A stretch of DNA of 64,000 nt from Amborella trichopoda (taxonomy: Eukaryota > Streptophyta > Magnoliopsida > Amborellales > Amborellaceae), in contig NW_006499691.1 in assembly GCF_000471905.2 (NCBI RefSeq), positions 327,590-391,589 on the forward strand, read 5' to 3'. The translations under genes were made by a program, and so were the position numbers. A model generated the notes under the pieces. It saw only the letters and a program-made list of their open reading frames with translations. It was not told where the DNA came from and searched no databases. Of this stretch, positions 45,129 to 57,120 are shown one piece after another (the stretch's first letter is position 1; each line of letters starts with the position of its first letter).

Positions 45129-48100
45129 CTAAAATGTATATGGTAAATAGAGTGAGAAGTTTATTTTATTTTTACTTTGATCCACCTGAAGCCTGATCTT
45201 GAAGAAGCAAAACATCTCAAATTCTTGAGACTTGTTTCGAGCTTCTACTCTCTTTTGGTCCTGTTTGGTCTTTAATTGGTGGATATAAATATCTGGCCTT
45301 TCCCTTTCTTCTTCTGCAGCCTTTATCTCTACAGAATAAGCTGAATCTTCATTCTTGATACCACCTTGATAAGAAAGGAGAGAGGCCTTCCTATCATCAT
45401 AGCTCCTTATGAGGCTCTGAAGTTGAGCAAAAGTCTCCTCTGAGGAAGCTAGGTAAGTCCTGTATAGTGCTTTCACTTCAAATTCATGCTGCAAGACTTC
45501 AACTCCCGAATGTTTAAGGTCCGATAAAAAGCCTTCGAATCGATTAAAAGTCTCCTTGTCATATTTGACGACCCTCAAAGCAGTAGCACAGTGCCTAACT
45601 GCATATATCTCGGCTACAAGAGGGGGAATATTTATTTATCTCTTGGAGGCTTGACCATAATAAGTTCTCCACTAGAAAATCCTTTCTGATTGATACTAAA
45701 GAAGGCAAAGATGAAGAACCAACCACTATAAGGGGAAGAACTTCAACAATGATATCTGGTTCTTATGAGACGAGAGCCAAGGGCTCCCTGAAAGGAATAT
45801 CAAACCCAGAGGAAGCCTCTAAATCTGGAATTTCCAAACTTGGTACTTCTAAGGAAGGGACTACTATACGTTCCAAATTTGCATTAGAAGGAAAATTTGG
45901 TTGTGGCTCTGCTTCTGAAGTAGTTAGAACAAGTACTTCTGAAATTTTTATCTCAATATCTGAAGCTCCACCAATGGCTTCAGTCTCATCTTCAAGAATG
46001 CTCCCTTCTTTAGTGATAGTGCAAATAAAGTCTCCTTGACTCAATGATAAGAGAGTCGGAGACTACACTATTTCAAGCACATTGGGTTTATCAGCAAGGG
46101 GTGCCTCTGTTTCTACTATGGAAGGAGGAGCACTCTCTGATCGACGACTCAACATAAAGGAAGTTTGACCAGATGGACTTGGTTGATTCGTGACAACTGC
46201 AGGAATTGTCTCTTGAATAGGAATTGTTACCTCAGATGACAGAGATGGGCTAGGTGAAGCCTTCGTCTTTGCACGCTTCTTTGGCTTAGGAGGTAAATCA
46301 ACTCTTCACTTGAAACAGAAGAAACCGAAGGGATGTATCTAGGCTTCACAAAACCTTTTACTCAGCCGAGTGCTTTTTCTACGAACCTCAGGTTCTACAG
46401 TGGAACTGGGTTTAGTACTCTCTTTGTCCTTCTTCTTCTTTATCCATTTCTTCTTGACCCCTTTCCTCTATAGTTGCTTCATCTTTTGACTTTGAAGAGG
46501 CACTCTTGGTCTTTTGACCATGGCGAGATTTAGCAGTTGGAATAGAATGAGACCCACTGCCTATTGAGGTCTTGAAAAGGACGACCTTCATAACCAGGCA
46601 CTGCACGACCCTTGGTCCACTTGAAGATTGAACAAAGGTCATCAAATAAAGACCTAGTTTCACCTTCAAGGGAGAGATATTAAATACCAGTATGGTCCAT
46701 AGCCAAGTGCGAGGTGTACCAAGCCCCTTCTAGTTTAAGGGGTAATCGAGTTTATGAACCTTGAAGAAAAGTGGAGGCAAGAAATGCTTCTCAGGCCTTG
46801 TATCATGCTTGGTTCCATTGATGGCTTTTCATATATGGGTTGTCTGCCAATAAGAACGGTTGGTGATAGGCAACCACTACCAATAACCTTCAGTAGCATG
46901 GCCTATGTGACCATAATGGGGAATGACAAACTTGCCCAAGCTAGTGAGAGTAAGGAAAGTTTCCTAAGCCATCCTCATGTTGCTATCCGTCCAGGATTCA
47001 CTATTGCCACCTAGAGCATCATGGTCTTGCTGAGACCCTTTCTTCCCATATTTCTTATCGAAAAGCACTAAGAAGGAACAACTTTGGTCTAAACCATGCT
47101 GGCATGCAAACCTGTGGGGAAAATAGCCCTCAAGCTTTTTGTCTCCGACACCCCTATACGGCAAAATGCATCCCCTAACACTTAGGAGATACATTGTTTC
47201 TTTAGACTCCGTAGTGTGTCTGTCAAAGACATTACTAAAAGCATCAGTGTAGGCATGTTCTGTGGGACTGCCTACATGAAAAGGGCTACCACAAGAGAAG
47301 AAAGAGTTGTCTGCCAAGAATCGACAAGCTTCACTTGGTCCTCTAAATATGGATTTCATCCCAGTGATCCTTAGCATTTGAGGGCATGTATACCCTGAAA
47401 TTTCTTCATTGATCTCATATGCTCCAACGGTATTAGGATTAGATTCCTTCTTAGGGAAGTATGCTGAAAGTGATCCAAAGATATAATGGACAGGAAACCT
47501 TGTCATGAAATGGCCATGAAGAACCTCACCAGCAAAAGACTCATTCTTGGTATCTCTAGATGTCGCTTTTCCATGAGCAATTGTCCCTAAGCTATGATAT
47601 ATGCTACAGAGGACTGGTTGGGTCAGAGCATACTGCTGCCCTTAAGTGAGCCTACAAACAACAAAGAAACAATCAAGATGGATAGCATTACCCCTTGACC
47701 CAAGGAGTATAAATTTGCAAAAGAAATGAGTGAGGTATGTAGCCAGGTATACATGATCTTTTTCAGAGCTCTTGGGAGGGATCACAGGATCCTTGGTTTC
47801 TTCTTTTTCTTCTAACCCTTGTTCATCATCTTTCCAAACAACATTGGAATTGGGTTCCCCTCTGTCCTGATGGTTCCCATGAAAGAAGTACCTCCATCAT
47901 TAAAATGCACTATTTTGGATTTGGTCTTGGTCTTTGAATGTAGAAGTTGATAAATTTCAAACAATTCATGAAAGCCTGGGGAGGGGGTACACCATTGATG
48001 GGTTGATTCCCAAAACTTGCTTCATTACTGGGAATAAATTCTTCATATATGGCTCCTAGCATGGATAACCCACCATTGAAGTACATATCAAGAAGGATGA

Positions 48101-49853
48101 TTCCTCCTTCACCATGATCGAGGTGACAACTGTTAGTCTTATGACACCAGGTTTCCAGTAAAGCTCTGATGGTATTTGATCACCTATCATAGTCACCAAG
48201 TGAGCACTGGCATGCTACAACTAAGGCACATGCTTCTAAGTCCTTGGCATGCGACCGAAGAACGTCAAACATCGATGTGTTGTATCTTCACATGTACTGG
48301 TGCTCCCCCTCAAAGAGGAGTCCACCGGATGCCCAATGGCTATCCTTCTTCTCCAGCATTCTCTTTCCTAGAGTGGGGAGATTCTCACTTGAATCAAAAT
48401 TCATGTGAAGAGCACGGTATATGTGTACACCATCTTCCTGAATTACAAGCTCACCATTTGCATCTTCATAACGATAGAACCGAGCATCCTCACCCATGTT
48501 GGTGATGCTTAGGGGCCACTCCAACTTTTGAGTGGTCTCAAGAACACCGAGGGTCGTAGACCTTGTAAAAGAAGCACTGTGTAAGCATTAGTGCTCAATT
48601 CTTCAAGGCGCGGTAATTGGTTCACTCCATGAATATTGACTGCAGAAGAACCATAAGAGAAAAAAATGAGCAAGTGAGCAAAAAGACAGTTCAAACTGAT
48701 ATGGGTTTTCAAATGAAAGAAGAAAAGAAAGCATTAGGATTTTGCAAAATCTCGGCAGCATCTCCCCTATATGCAGTGGTTTGACAAAGAAGGTGTTTGG
48801 CTACTCCAAAGCACCTAGGAGATTCTAAGAAATCACGAGTCCGTGGGTCAAATGCCCATCATGAAAAGTGACCCTGAAGAGCTCCCTTTTTTATCATAAA
48901 AGTACCCAAGAATGATTAAAAAAATGCATAATTGTACATGTAAATGCTTCAAGATGCATGGCTATGCCCAAAAGTACATAACTATGCATGGAAGTGTTCA
49001 AGAGATGCGTTATGGTGCATAACTATGTTTAACTATGCTTGATTATATCGAAAAATGCATAAATAGTGCTCAGAAGTGCTCATGGGAATTTTGAAATACA
49101 TAACCGCACAGTGAAGGTGCTGAAAATGCCAAATTATGATAAAAAATACACTTGAAATACAAGGGATGCGTAAAGATGCTACAAGAATGCTGGGGATACT
49201 AAAGCACACATAAAAGCATATGTGAATGTGAGAAAAGTTACATGGGTTACAAAAGTACATTTGGGAAAATGCTCAAGAAATATATTGTGTGAGCAATTGC
49301 TCAGGGACGTTCGAAAAACTCATCTATGCTCACGGAATTTCAATGTAATGTTCAACATGTTTTGTCAAGTTCATGATACTCATAAGGGGTGTGACATCAG
49401 CCACTATTCATACGATGCAAGACAAGGTTTTGTAATGATCTGAGTATGCTCACAATACTTAATCATGTTGGTGATTCTTCAAACCCGAATATGCTCATGA
49501 ACTAGTCGAGAAGCTCTAGGAATATTAATGGTATTGATTGATGATGAGTATGACCGAGGGGTGCGTGATACTTAAAACATATACATGGTGCTCAAGATTG
49601 ATGCAAGAAGCATTTGAAAAGCTTGAAATAATGAAAGTAGATGCAAGATGAACTAAGAATGGCTAAAAAAGGATCAAAAGATGATCAAGTTGTCTTCGTC
49701 AAGCAAAAAGGGGTGTTCAAGCATTTGATCAAACACTTTGGTGTACACAGGAAAGATAATAAGTAATGGAACGAGAAGGAACCATGAAAAGGCATTGAAA
49801 AGAAGATAAGGAAGAAAGGCGTGGTTACTTTGAGGATTAGAGGAGCTAGCCAT
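45129..49853 (-). pseudogene. Second plant mobile domain gene, minus strand, intron-bearing
   Basis: From high to low coordinates: a possible exon 1 begins at an ATG in strong context (ACCATGG) at 49853 with MASSSNPQ. A roughly 1.2 kb intron ends at a strong acceptor, TTCTGCAG (48645-48640). Exon 2 reads NIHGVNQLPRLEELSTNAYT, then WPLSITNMGEDARFYRYED and IYRALHMNFDSSENLPTLGK, then FDVLRSHAKDLEACALVVAC and TIRALLETWCHKTN with LDHGEGG. The frame 47506-46964 (180 codons) holds FPVHYIFGSLSAYFPKK, EEISGYTCPQMLRITGMKSI, HVGSPTEHAYTDAFSNVFD and YFPHRFACQHGLDQSC. HFLPPLFFKVHKLDYPL follows near 46770. A coiled-coil-like C-terminus (LRVVKYDKETFNRFEGF, 45578-45129) ends it. Several TGG-to-stop changes and frameshifts kill it. 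These features fit transposon-associated PMD proteins. Confidence 0.75.
48640..49828 (-). other. Probable intron 1 of the second PMD gene
   Basis: The 3' splice site is strong (long pyrimidine run, then TTCTGCAG). The 5' site (CAAAGTAACC, about 49828) is weaker and only inferred. Within the interval are degenerate short repeats of TGCATAACTATGC type (48920-49240) and no coding similarity. Confidence 0.45.
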
Positions 49854-49959
49854 GGTCCCTAAGGATATTGAAAATCACTTTTTAAAGGGGATCTCACTTT
49901 CTTTAGAAGAACAAGAAGAAGTGGGGATGAAATTGGTCAAAAATGCATCCCCATTCACC

Positions 49960-50450
49960 TTTTAAGGTTCCAGCGGAGTGCCGTCTCTCTATCACGGAAA
50001 AAATGTTCGAACCCACGCCTTCGTCTCCCACTTTCCCTTCTCTCTCTCTCTTCTTCTCGTTAAAAAACCCGGGCCCATACCTAGGCGTGGGTCCGTCTCT
50101 CTTCCTCTCTCTTTTCCCCATCTCTCTTTCTGTTCTTCTTATCAAAACACCCAAGCCCACGCTTAGGCGTGGGCACGTCTCTTCTACTCTCTCACGATCT
50201 CTCATCTCTTCCGTTGGAACTCACGGACCTACTCCTAGGACGGGTCCGTCACTCATTCTCATCTCATCCCTCTCACTCACTATCTACTACATGGACCCGT
50301 GCCTAGGGTGGGTTTGTCACTTCCTCATTATATTTCTCTCTTATCCCTTCTTTCATGCACTTCAACACATGGACATGTGCCTAAGAGTAGGTAATTACCC
50401 TTTTCCCCACTCCATTCTCTCCCATCAATCAACTAACTCTCACGAGCCCA
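49960..50450 (+). repeat. CT-rich tandem repeat with CCTAGG-centred units
   Basis: Five units of roughly 80-90 bases each carry a version of GGACCCGTGCCTAGGGTGGG and then a TCTC-rich tract (about 50070, 50150, 50225, 50290 and 50370). The same unit type recurs at 55170-55980. The plus-strand ORF 49943-50458 here is a consequence of the repeat. Confidence 0.8.
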
Positions 50451-50599
50451 TGGTTTAACTATGAGCTCACTACACACACTTGTGCACATTTGACCCAAGG
50501 TGAGCCAAAGAGCTATGCTCCTTGTTCTACCTATACACACTAACCTCCCAATGGCTAAAGCCAGTATAGTCCTGGGTTCAGTGTAATGAGTTTTAATAG

Positions 50600-51570
50600 A
50601 TATTAAGGATGTTTTTATCCTTAATGAGTCTAATCCCCAATAAGGACACCTCCTTGAGATGCTTGATCCCCAATGGAAACATATTGAGGATTTTTTTGCA
50701 AGGATATTCTTATCCCTAGCATGATCAAATACTACTACAGATCCACCATTGCAAGAAATTCCAAAATCATGGTCAACCTTATCAATTGGTTGATGCATGG
50801 AACACAAAAACCATAACTATCACCATAAACCCTGATAACTCATAAAGACCATGGGAATATCATTATCCCCTTCAGCTTGACCTACTATCTCAGAAAGTTA
50901 GAAATTACCCTTCTCAATGAGAAATTACCCTTCTCATTGAAATTCCATTCACTAGCTCTGACTTTATCATTAATCACCCTAGAAACCCCAGTTCATCTAT
51001 GCTTCACCTCAAAACTCCTTTATCCCCATGGAGCTACACTAAACATACCTTACTCATTGAGCCTTCATGAGACACCATGGGTAATATCATGCTTGAAGAC
51101 TCACAGGAACCCCTGATGGTCTATCATCCCCAATGGATCACTACTTCCAATAGACTATCACCCCAGGGATCCATCACACCAATGGCCTGTACTCCATCCA
51201 TCCATGATCCCCAGTGATAGGTCATCATCCCCAGTGAGTCACTACCCCTAGTGGTGAGGATACACTATGACCAGTCTCCGGAATATGTTATACCTTCATC
51301 ACCCAAGGGAGCCTTTCAAGCCCCAGGGACATAACCATTTCTTTACCCTAAAGACATATTATCCCCAGTGAGTTTTCATGTATCAGTTATCCACTGGACC
51401 ACCTAAAACCCCCATACCCAGTAAGTGTGTATCATTCATCACCTTGCAGAAAGCCAAAACATCTCCAATGGTGATCACTTCCCTAATAAAGGCCTCACCC
51501 ATAGTATTTGTTCCCCAATGAGCCTTGTACAGTTACAACTCCTCGTCAAGGGAAAGATTTTTCCCTTAAA
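50600..51570 (+). repeat. Degenerate ATCCCCAGTGA-type short repeats
   Basis: Variants of CATCCCCAGTGAGTC / ATCCCCAATGG recur irregularly every 25-60 bases. Such texts are characteristic of the non-coding region between pol and the 3' LTR in Tat elements. I assign it to that region by resemblance and by the LTR-like block following it. Confidence 0.55.
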
Positions 51571-51684
51571 AAGAAAGAAGTTGGGCATGATGAGCATTCG
51601 ATGAGGATTGTTATGAATAAAAATGAGAGCCTTAGGCACACATAGCTATGAAGCTATGGGAAAGATTGCCAAAATAAAAATAAA

Positions 51685-51900
51685 AATTAGGCATAGTGAA
51701 AACCCGAAAGGGCACCATGAGTAAAAATGAAAGATGGGTGTGGTCACGAAGCTATGAGTAAGAGTGTTCTAAAAACAGAAAATCGGGCATGGTGAAAACT
51801 CGAAAGGGCACCATGAGTAAAAATGGAAATAAAAGGTGGACGTGACCTCGAAGTCATGGGTAAAAGAGCCTCAATAAAAAGAAAAGTTAGTGAGAATTGT
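51685..51900 (+). repeat. Tandem repeat with GAAAACCCGAAAGGGCACC units
   Basis: Two main units of about 98 bases start at GGCATAGTGAAAACCCGAAA (51693) and GGCATGGTGAAAACTCGAAA (51789), each followed by GGGCACCATGAGTAAAAATG. Related pieces occur at 51930 and 51995. The CCGAAAGGGCGCC motif is typical of Tat/Ogre 3' untranslated regions. Confidence 0.75.
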
Positions 51901-52029
51901 TTTGCGGCGCCACTTCTATCCAGTTCAGGTGAAAATCCGAAAGGGTGCCTAGACTAATAAACAGGTTGATGCAACATTCGACCAAGGCGGCTTCATCCGA
52001 AAGAGCGCCTAGACTAATAACTGTCTTAA

Positions 52030-52200
52030 CTAAGGCTCTCATTGCTGATAGGTTTAGACTTTCAGGGCAGCCACCAAAGAGCCCTTGACTAAGTACTATA
52101 TATTGGGTCTAAGCTCCCAAAGAGATCGTCTTACTAAGGATCCCATTGCCTATAGGTTTAAACTTTCAGAATGACCACCAAAAAGCCCCGGAATAAACCT
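52030..52200 (+). repeat. Tandem repeat of about 104 bp, two copies
   Basis: CTAAGGCTCTCATTGCTGAT..GTTTAGACTTTCAGGG near 52032 recurs as CTAAGGATCCCATTGCCTAT..GTTTAAACTTTCAGAA near 52135, both followed by CCACCAAA-AGCC. Confidence 0.75.
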
Positions 52201-52326
52201 CGTGTTGGGTGTAAGTCCCCAAAGAGACACCCCCTATGCCATCAGTCCAAGTCCTAGTAAAGCAATTTATATGTCCCATTAGGGGCTCTCCTTGGTGGTC
52301 TATCTGAAGCAAAATAGACAAACCAA

Positions 52327-52660
52327 AGGTTTTGTGTAAAAGGGGAAGGAATCCCTTAAGCAAGGCCCCCCTGCCACTAGCCTTTCAAGAAAAACTCAAG
52401 GGTTCAGTGTAAAAAGGGAAGGAAACCCTTAAGCAAAAGGCCCCCGCCACTAACCTTTCAAGAAAAAGATCAAGGGTTTAGTATAAAAGGGGAAATAAGC
52501 CCTTAAGCAAGGCCCACACCACTAGCCCTTAAAAAAAAAAAATCTGACGGATTGGGAATGAAGTCTCCAAGCAAGGTCCCCCGACTGCTAGACACATCTA
52601 GATTCTGATAATATTGGGAAGGAAGTCCTAAAGTAAGGCCCCCAGTTGTTGGAGCTAGAA
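52327..52660 (+). repeat. Tandem repeat of about 73 bp, three to five copies
   Basis: The unit GGTTCAGTGTAAAAAGGGAA..CCCTTAAGCAA.GGCCCCC..CCACTAGCC starts at about 52327, 52399 and 52473. Two more decayed units follow to 52660. It is part of the presumed Tat 3' untranslated region. Confidence 0.8.
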
Positions 52661-53064
52661 ATACCACTAGATTCGGATCAAGCCCCAAAGGCACCCACCA
52701 GTTGGCGCATTAGGAAGTATTGGTGAGTTGGGAAAGTAAGCCCTTCCGCAAGGAAACTGGTCAACATGCTCCTTCAGAAAACGGATTCTAGCAGTATTGG
52801 ATTATCAAGCCCTTAAAAGGCCCCCAATCTCTAGAATCCACATCGGTCATCCCTCTGGGAAGAAGCTCAGCATGATCTCCCTCTCAAGGATCATATTGAT
52901 GTCGATGATCGAGAAAAAATGATTGATGAGAGAAAATAAAATCATCTTAGTAAGGATTCGAAAGATGAACTTTGACGAGGTTTTGTTCCGAATGTTACAC
53001 TTTTCGCTTCTCTCGAAGAGTAACATTCAATGAGACAAGTTGTTCTACGTTATTTTTGATGTAC

Positions 53065-54600
53065 TTGTATCCCTAGGACCAATAAGGAGAGGGCCATCAG
53101 TAACCTTGTCCCGCTGGTGCCCATGACGCCGCCAAACCATGGGAACAGTATAGTAATAAGCTTAAAACTAAGCGACCTCTGAAGAAGTGTCAGAATGGCC
53201 TCAAATTTTATGAGAGGAATTTTTTTTTATACCCTAAGGAAACCCATAAAGTTTCGTCGTGTTTTGACAAGTTTTGATATGATCAGGACAAAACTTGGTT
53301 TTCAAATCCAATTGCTATTAGTTGAAAATAGACCATATAACTATAGCCCAATTTTCTAGATCTCAAAACAATATCATACTACCGCCATTGGATCCTGAAC
53401 GTTGAGAACCTACCAAGTACCAAATTTTGGTTCAAGCGGACCCACCGGTATCATTCTTATTATAAAAACGTGGGTTTTACACTATTGTGGTGCAGTTTCG
53501 GTGAGCCAATTTCCATTTATGGAAACTGTGTTTTCTCAATTCGGGATAATTTTCAAATACTCATAGCTCACTCGTTTTGAGTTCAAGTAAGCTCAAATTC
53601 GAACACGAGCTAGATCTCGATGACCCGATGATTTTGACATAAGGTACGTATCATGGTGTGGCCCGAAACGAGAGAATTTCTAGAAAGAATATGGGATCTA
53701 AACATGAAAATTCAGATTTCATAAATAACAAAATCTAATTCTTTAAGAGGTCATAGCTCAAGATCCCGATGTCGGATGGTTGTAAGTATGGATCCGTTGT
53801 GACCATGCTTTGAAGAGCTACAGTTTTGTATAATTTTTATATATGATTAGAGGCCGGATGACACAAATTTTGAGGTCGAAAATAGCATAATTTTTTGACG
53901 GTCGGAATCCCATTTTTCGGTGACTTCCCAAAATTGGAATATGCTCAAACGAAGACCAAAATGGCCGAAATTTATTGCAAAATGATCGTGATAGTATCCC
54001 CTTCAATTTGTGATAAAACTGAAAGCTTGGAACGTCATAGATCATGCCGGATTGGTGGTCGACGAATCACAAGCTTATGGAACTTGGCCGGATTTTCGGG
54101 TTCTTCCTAAAAAATATGTTTCATGATGATCAAAGGGTATCAAAACGTATGCAAAAGTTCAAGTATCGATTCTATGACGATTGATAGCCCGAATTTCCAC
54201 CGTAAGCGTCTGAAAAAGCTTCCGAGGCCTAACAATGACAAGAGGCCCCTCATGGACGAATGGCTTTATCATTTGTTGAAAAGTGCCTAAGAGTATTTTG
54301 GTCATTTTGGTCATTTGGTCCAAAAACGGGATTAATATTTTAACTCATAAAATGTGTATTTTTGACAATTTTGAGTGTTTCTTAGCATTTCATCCTTGTT
54401 AGTGGTTGCTCTATATAGGGAACTCACGTCATTTGTAATAACTCTCTTGAGGCTCATAAAAATTCTTGAATATTTGAGCATTTTAGAGTGAGATTCTTGA
54501 GTTCTTAGCTTGTTCTTTTACTTTACTTACAAGTTCAAAACCAAGATGGGAGGAGAGAGAAACATTTCCTAGAGAGAGAAAATACCTCTAAAGCACCATA
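53065..54600 (+). mobile_element. LTR of a second Tat-lineage element
   Basis: Non-coding. The segment GTCAGAATGGCCTCAAATTT (53188) and AAGTTTCGTC (53247) correspond to sites in the Tat LTR at 16408 with similar spacing. A TATA box CTATATAGGG (54411) is followed by AATTCTTGAATATT and a GAGAGAGAAA segment, as in the first LTR. Tat 3'-UTR-like minisatellites precede it and a CT-rich leader follows it. Exact ends are uncertain: TG at 53065 is one choice, and the right end is not fixed. Confidence 0.5.
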
Positions 54601-54860
54601 AACCTTTGTATATCCCCTACACCTTACCCTATACCATACACCATAGAGCATCATACACTCTAGCCTATCCTTGCCATTATACACCATAGTGCACCATACA
54701 CCTTAGTTTATCCCATACATCTTAGAACTCCCAACTCCCAACCGTACTCCATACACCTTACATCCTATACCATACACCATAGTCCCCAATGAACCTTAGC
54801 TTACCCCATACTCCTTAGTTCCCATTCACCACACCTCAAACCAACCTACCTAAACCATAT
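54600..54860 (+). repeat. Degenerate CCATACACCATAG repeats
   Basis: Irregular repeats of CATACACC-TAG are about 12-30 bases apart and A/C-rich. They are probably part of the LTR U5 or leader. Confidence 0.6.
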
Positions 54861-54904
54861 ACCTAGGCCCTTAGATTCTAGTCTTAAGCCACTAAGCTTA
54901 AGCC

Positions 54905-55980
54905 TCTCTCTCTCTCTCTCTCATGTGCATGCAAAGGGACCAATGAAAGCGTACCTAAGCTCAAGCCCGTTCTAGGTCCATTTTCTCTCCTCTCTCTCTC
55001 TTTTTCTCTCTTCTATTTCTTCTTTTTCTCCTTCTCTCTTCTCTCTCTTTCTCTCTCTTCTCTCTTCTTCCTCTCTTCTCTTGCCTCCCTTCTTTCTCTC
55101 TCTTTTTTCTCTCTTTCTCTCTCTTCTCCTTTTCTTTCTCTCTCTTCTTCCTCTCCTTCCTTTCTCTCTCTTTCTGCTTGGACCCAGGGCAGGTTTAAGG
55201 CTCCCCCCTCACCCCTCTTTCTTTTCTCGGACCCAGGGCTGGTCCAGGCCTCTCTCTTCTTCTCTTTCTTTTCCCTCTCCTTCTCTCTCTCATGCTCGAG
55301 TACACGGACCGTCTCCTAGGGTGGGCCCGGTACTCTCTCACATCCTTTCTCTTCTTTCTCTCCCTTACTCTCTCTCTCCCTCTCACTCGTATAAAAGACC
55401 CGCGTCATAGGTGAGTCCGCTCCTCTCCCACTCTCTCTCATTTGCTCCTCTCTCCCTTCCTTTCTTATTCTCTCTCTCCCAACTAACAGACCCGTGCCAT
55501 AGGCGAGTCTGCTCTTCTCTCTCTCCTACTCTCTTCTCCCCTTTACTCTCTCACCTCCCTCAGAGCTCAGACCATGCCATTGGCAGATCCATCTTAACTC
55601 TCTCGTCTCTCATATCCCCTATCCTATCCGCTCCCTCCTTCTCCATCTGCCCCTCTCTCATACACTCCCATCCGCCCCTCTCTCATACACGCCCATCTGC
55701 CTCTCTCACACATTTCTCACCTATCCGCCCATCTCACCTTCTCTCACCCATCCGTCCCTCTCACACATATCTCACCCATCTGCCCTTCTCACCTTCTCTC
55801 ACTCATCCGCCTGTCTCACACATATATTACCCATCCGACCCAATCTCTATCTCACCCATTCACCCTGTTTCCACATACCCTAATCGCTCTACTTCCATAT
55901 TAGTTCGTATACGCTCGTCATTCTCTATCAACTCTTTTACCTTCTCATTCCCCCCACTAGAGTCCGGATTTGCATCATAG
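54905..55980 (+). repeat. CT-rich leader with GACCCGTGCCATAGG units
   Basis: Long TCTCTC tracts alternate with units such as GACCCAGGGCTGGTCCAGG, GACCGTCTCCTAGGGTGGGC, GACCCGTGCCATAGGCGAG and GTCCGGATTTGCATCATAGG, roughly every 80 bases at first and more widely later. It is the same family as 49960-50450. The large ORFs here are low-complexity artefacts. Confidence 0.8.
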
Positions 55981-56499
55981 GTGGGTCCATCATCCAATTA
56001 TCCCATTTTATCTCATTTTAAACACTCTCTTCTCTCTCTAAATCATATCTCAACTTCTCATTTATCATACTTTAATTTTATTTTATCATTTTTTTATCGC
56101 TCTATTTGCTTGTGGCTTCTTTTATTTCTTGAGCACTTGACTTGGGGTCGTCTTGAGATAGTGCCCTAGGGTTCTAATTCTCGGTTTGCTACTCTAACCA
56201 GCATCTCGTACAATTAAGTCAGGTCATAAGAGATGCCAAGTCTCTTACACTCGATAACTCCGGTGGGGTCATCCTAGGACAGCTTTCTTTAGTACTCTGA
56301 CCCTTTCGCTGCTCTAACCACTGAGTCACACAGTGTTTTGGTTGTGGGAAGCTTCTATCTCTTTCACTTTCTTCTCACTTGATCACTTTCATGGGCCTCT
56401 TTGGTTTAGTGACATAATTATAGGCTCTATTCTGTAACTCCACTTACCAAATCTTATGGGTACCAAGGCTTCGAGCCTGGTACTTTTCTTGTCTCCGAT

Positions 56500-57120
56500 A
56501 ATACCTCTTAGGAGAGGTTATGCCGGGAGGCTTCCCAATTTTCTTTGGGACGTCTCTTCATTTCTTTCATTTGCATTTTCTTCTTCCCCCTTCTAAACCA
56601 AGATTTCCTTCACTCATTCCTATTCTCTTCTTTCTTCCCTCTCTTTCTTATCACTTTAACCACTCTACCCCAAAACTAGAGCCATTCACTCATAAAAAGG
56701 GTACATGAGAGAGAGAAGTATGTTATATTTGGATTCCATTAGTAGTTTTCAAGAAAGAGTCTAGGTGAAGTGTTGAGTTTCGAGAGGGAGTTGCATCCAA
56801 ATAGCGTTGTTGGATAGCCGGAGGGCTTTCGTTCATTGATCTAAGAGGGCAATAGCTTGGGCTTATCGTACGAACTCAAAACTGCGATGAGGTAGGTGCT
56901 CAAGTCCATCTCTTCATTGCATTAATATCCTCTCATAGTTGGACATATTTATTCGCACTGACACACAAGCTGCACGCGCTCTCATGGAAGTCAGGCGGTT
57001 GTTCGAGAGGGGGTCTATCAAACCCGTGCTCACGAGGTTGCCTGAACGAGGTGGATCCAGCCTGACCACTTGTATAATACACTACAAATTGAGTTTACAA
57101 ATTCAAATTACTGCAACATA
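56500..57120 (+). other. Tat leader end, homologous to 19264-19291
   Basis: GAGGGCTTTCGTTCATTGAT..CTAAGAGGGC at 56820-56850 matches the block after the first Tat leader. A short ORF (56939-57121) follows but has no recognisable domain. Similarity to Tat coding sequence could not be seen, so the element is probably truncated here. Confidence 0.45.

Noticed and set aside
49943..50458. 171-codon plus-strand ORF
   Set aside because: It is a translation of CT-rich tandem units; Ser/Leu/Pro content follows from the repeat.
55081..55980. 109- and 189-codon plus-strand ORFs
   Set aside because: Low-complexity CT-rich repeats give Ser/Pro/Leu runs in every frame.
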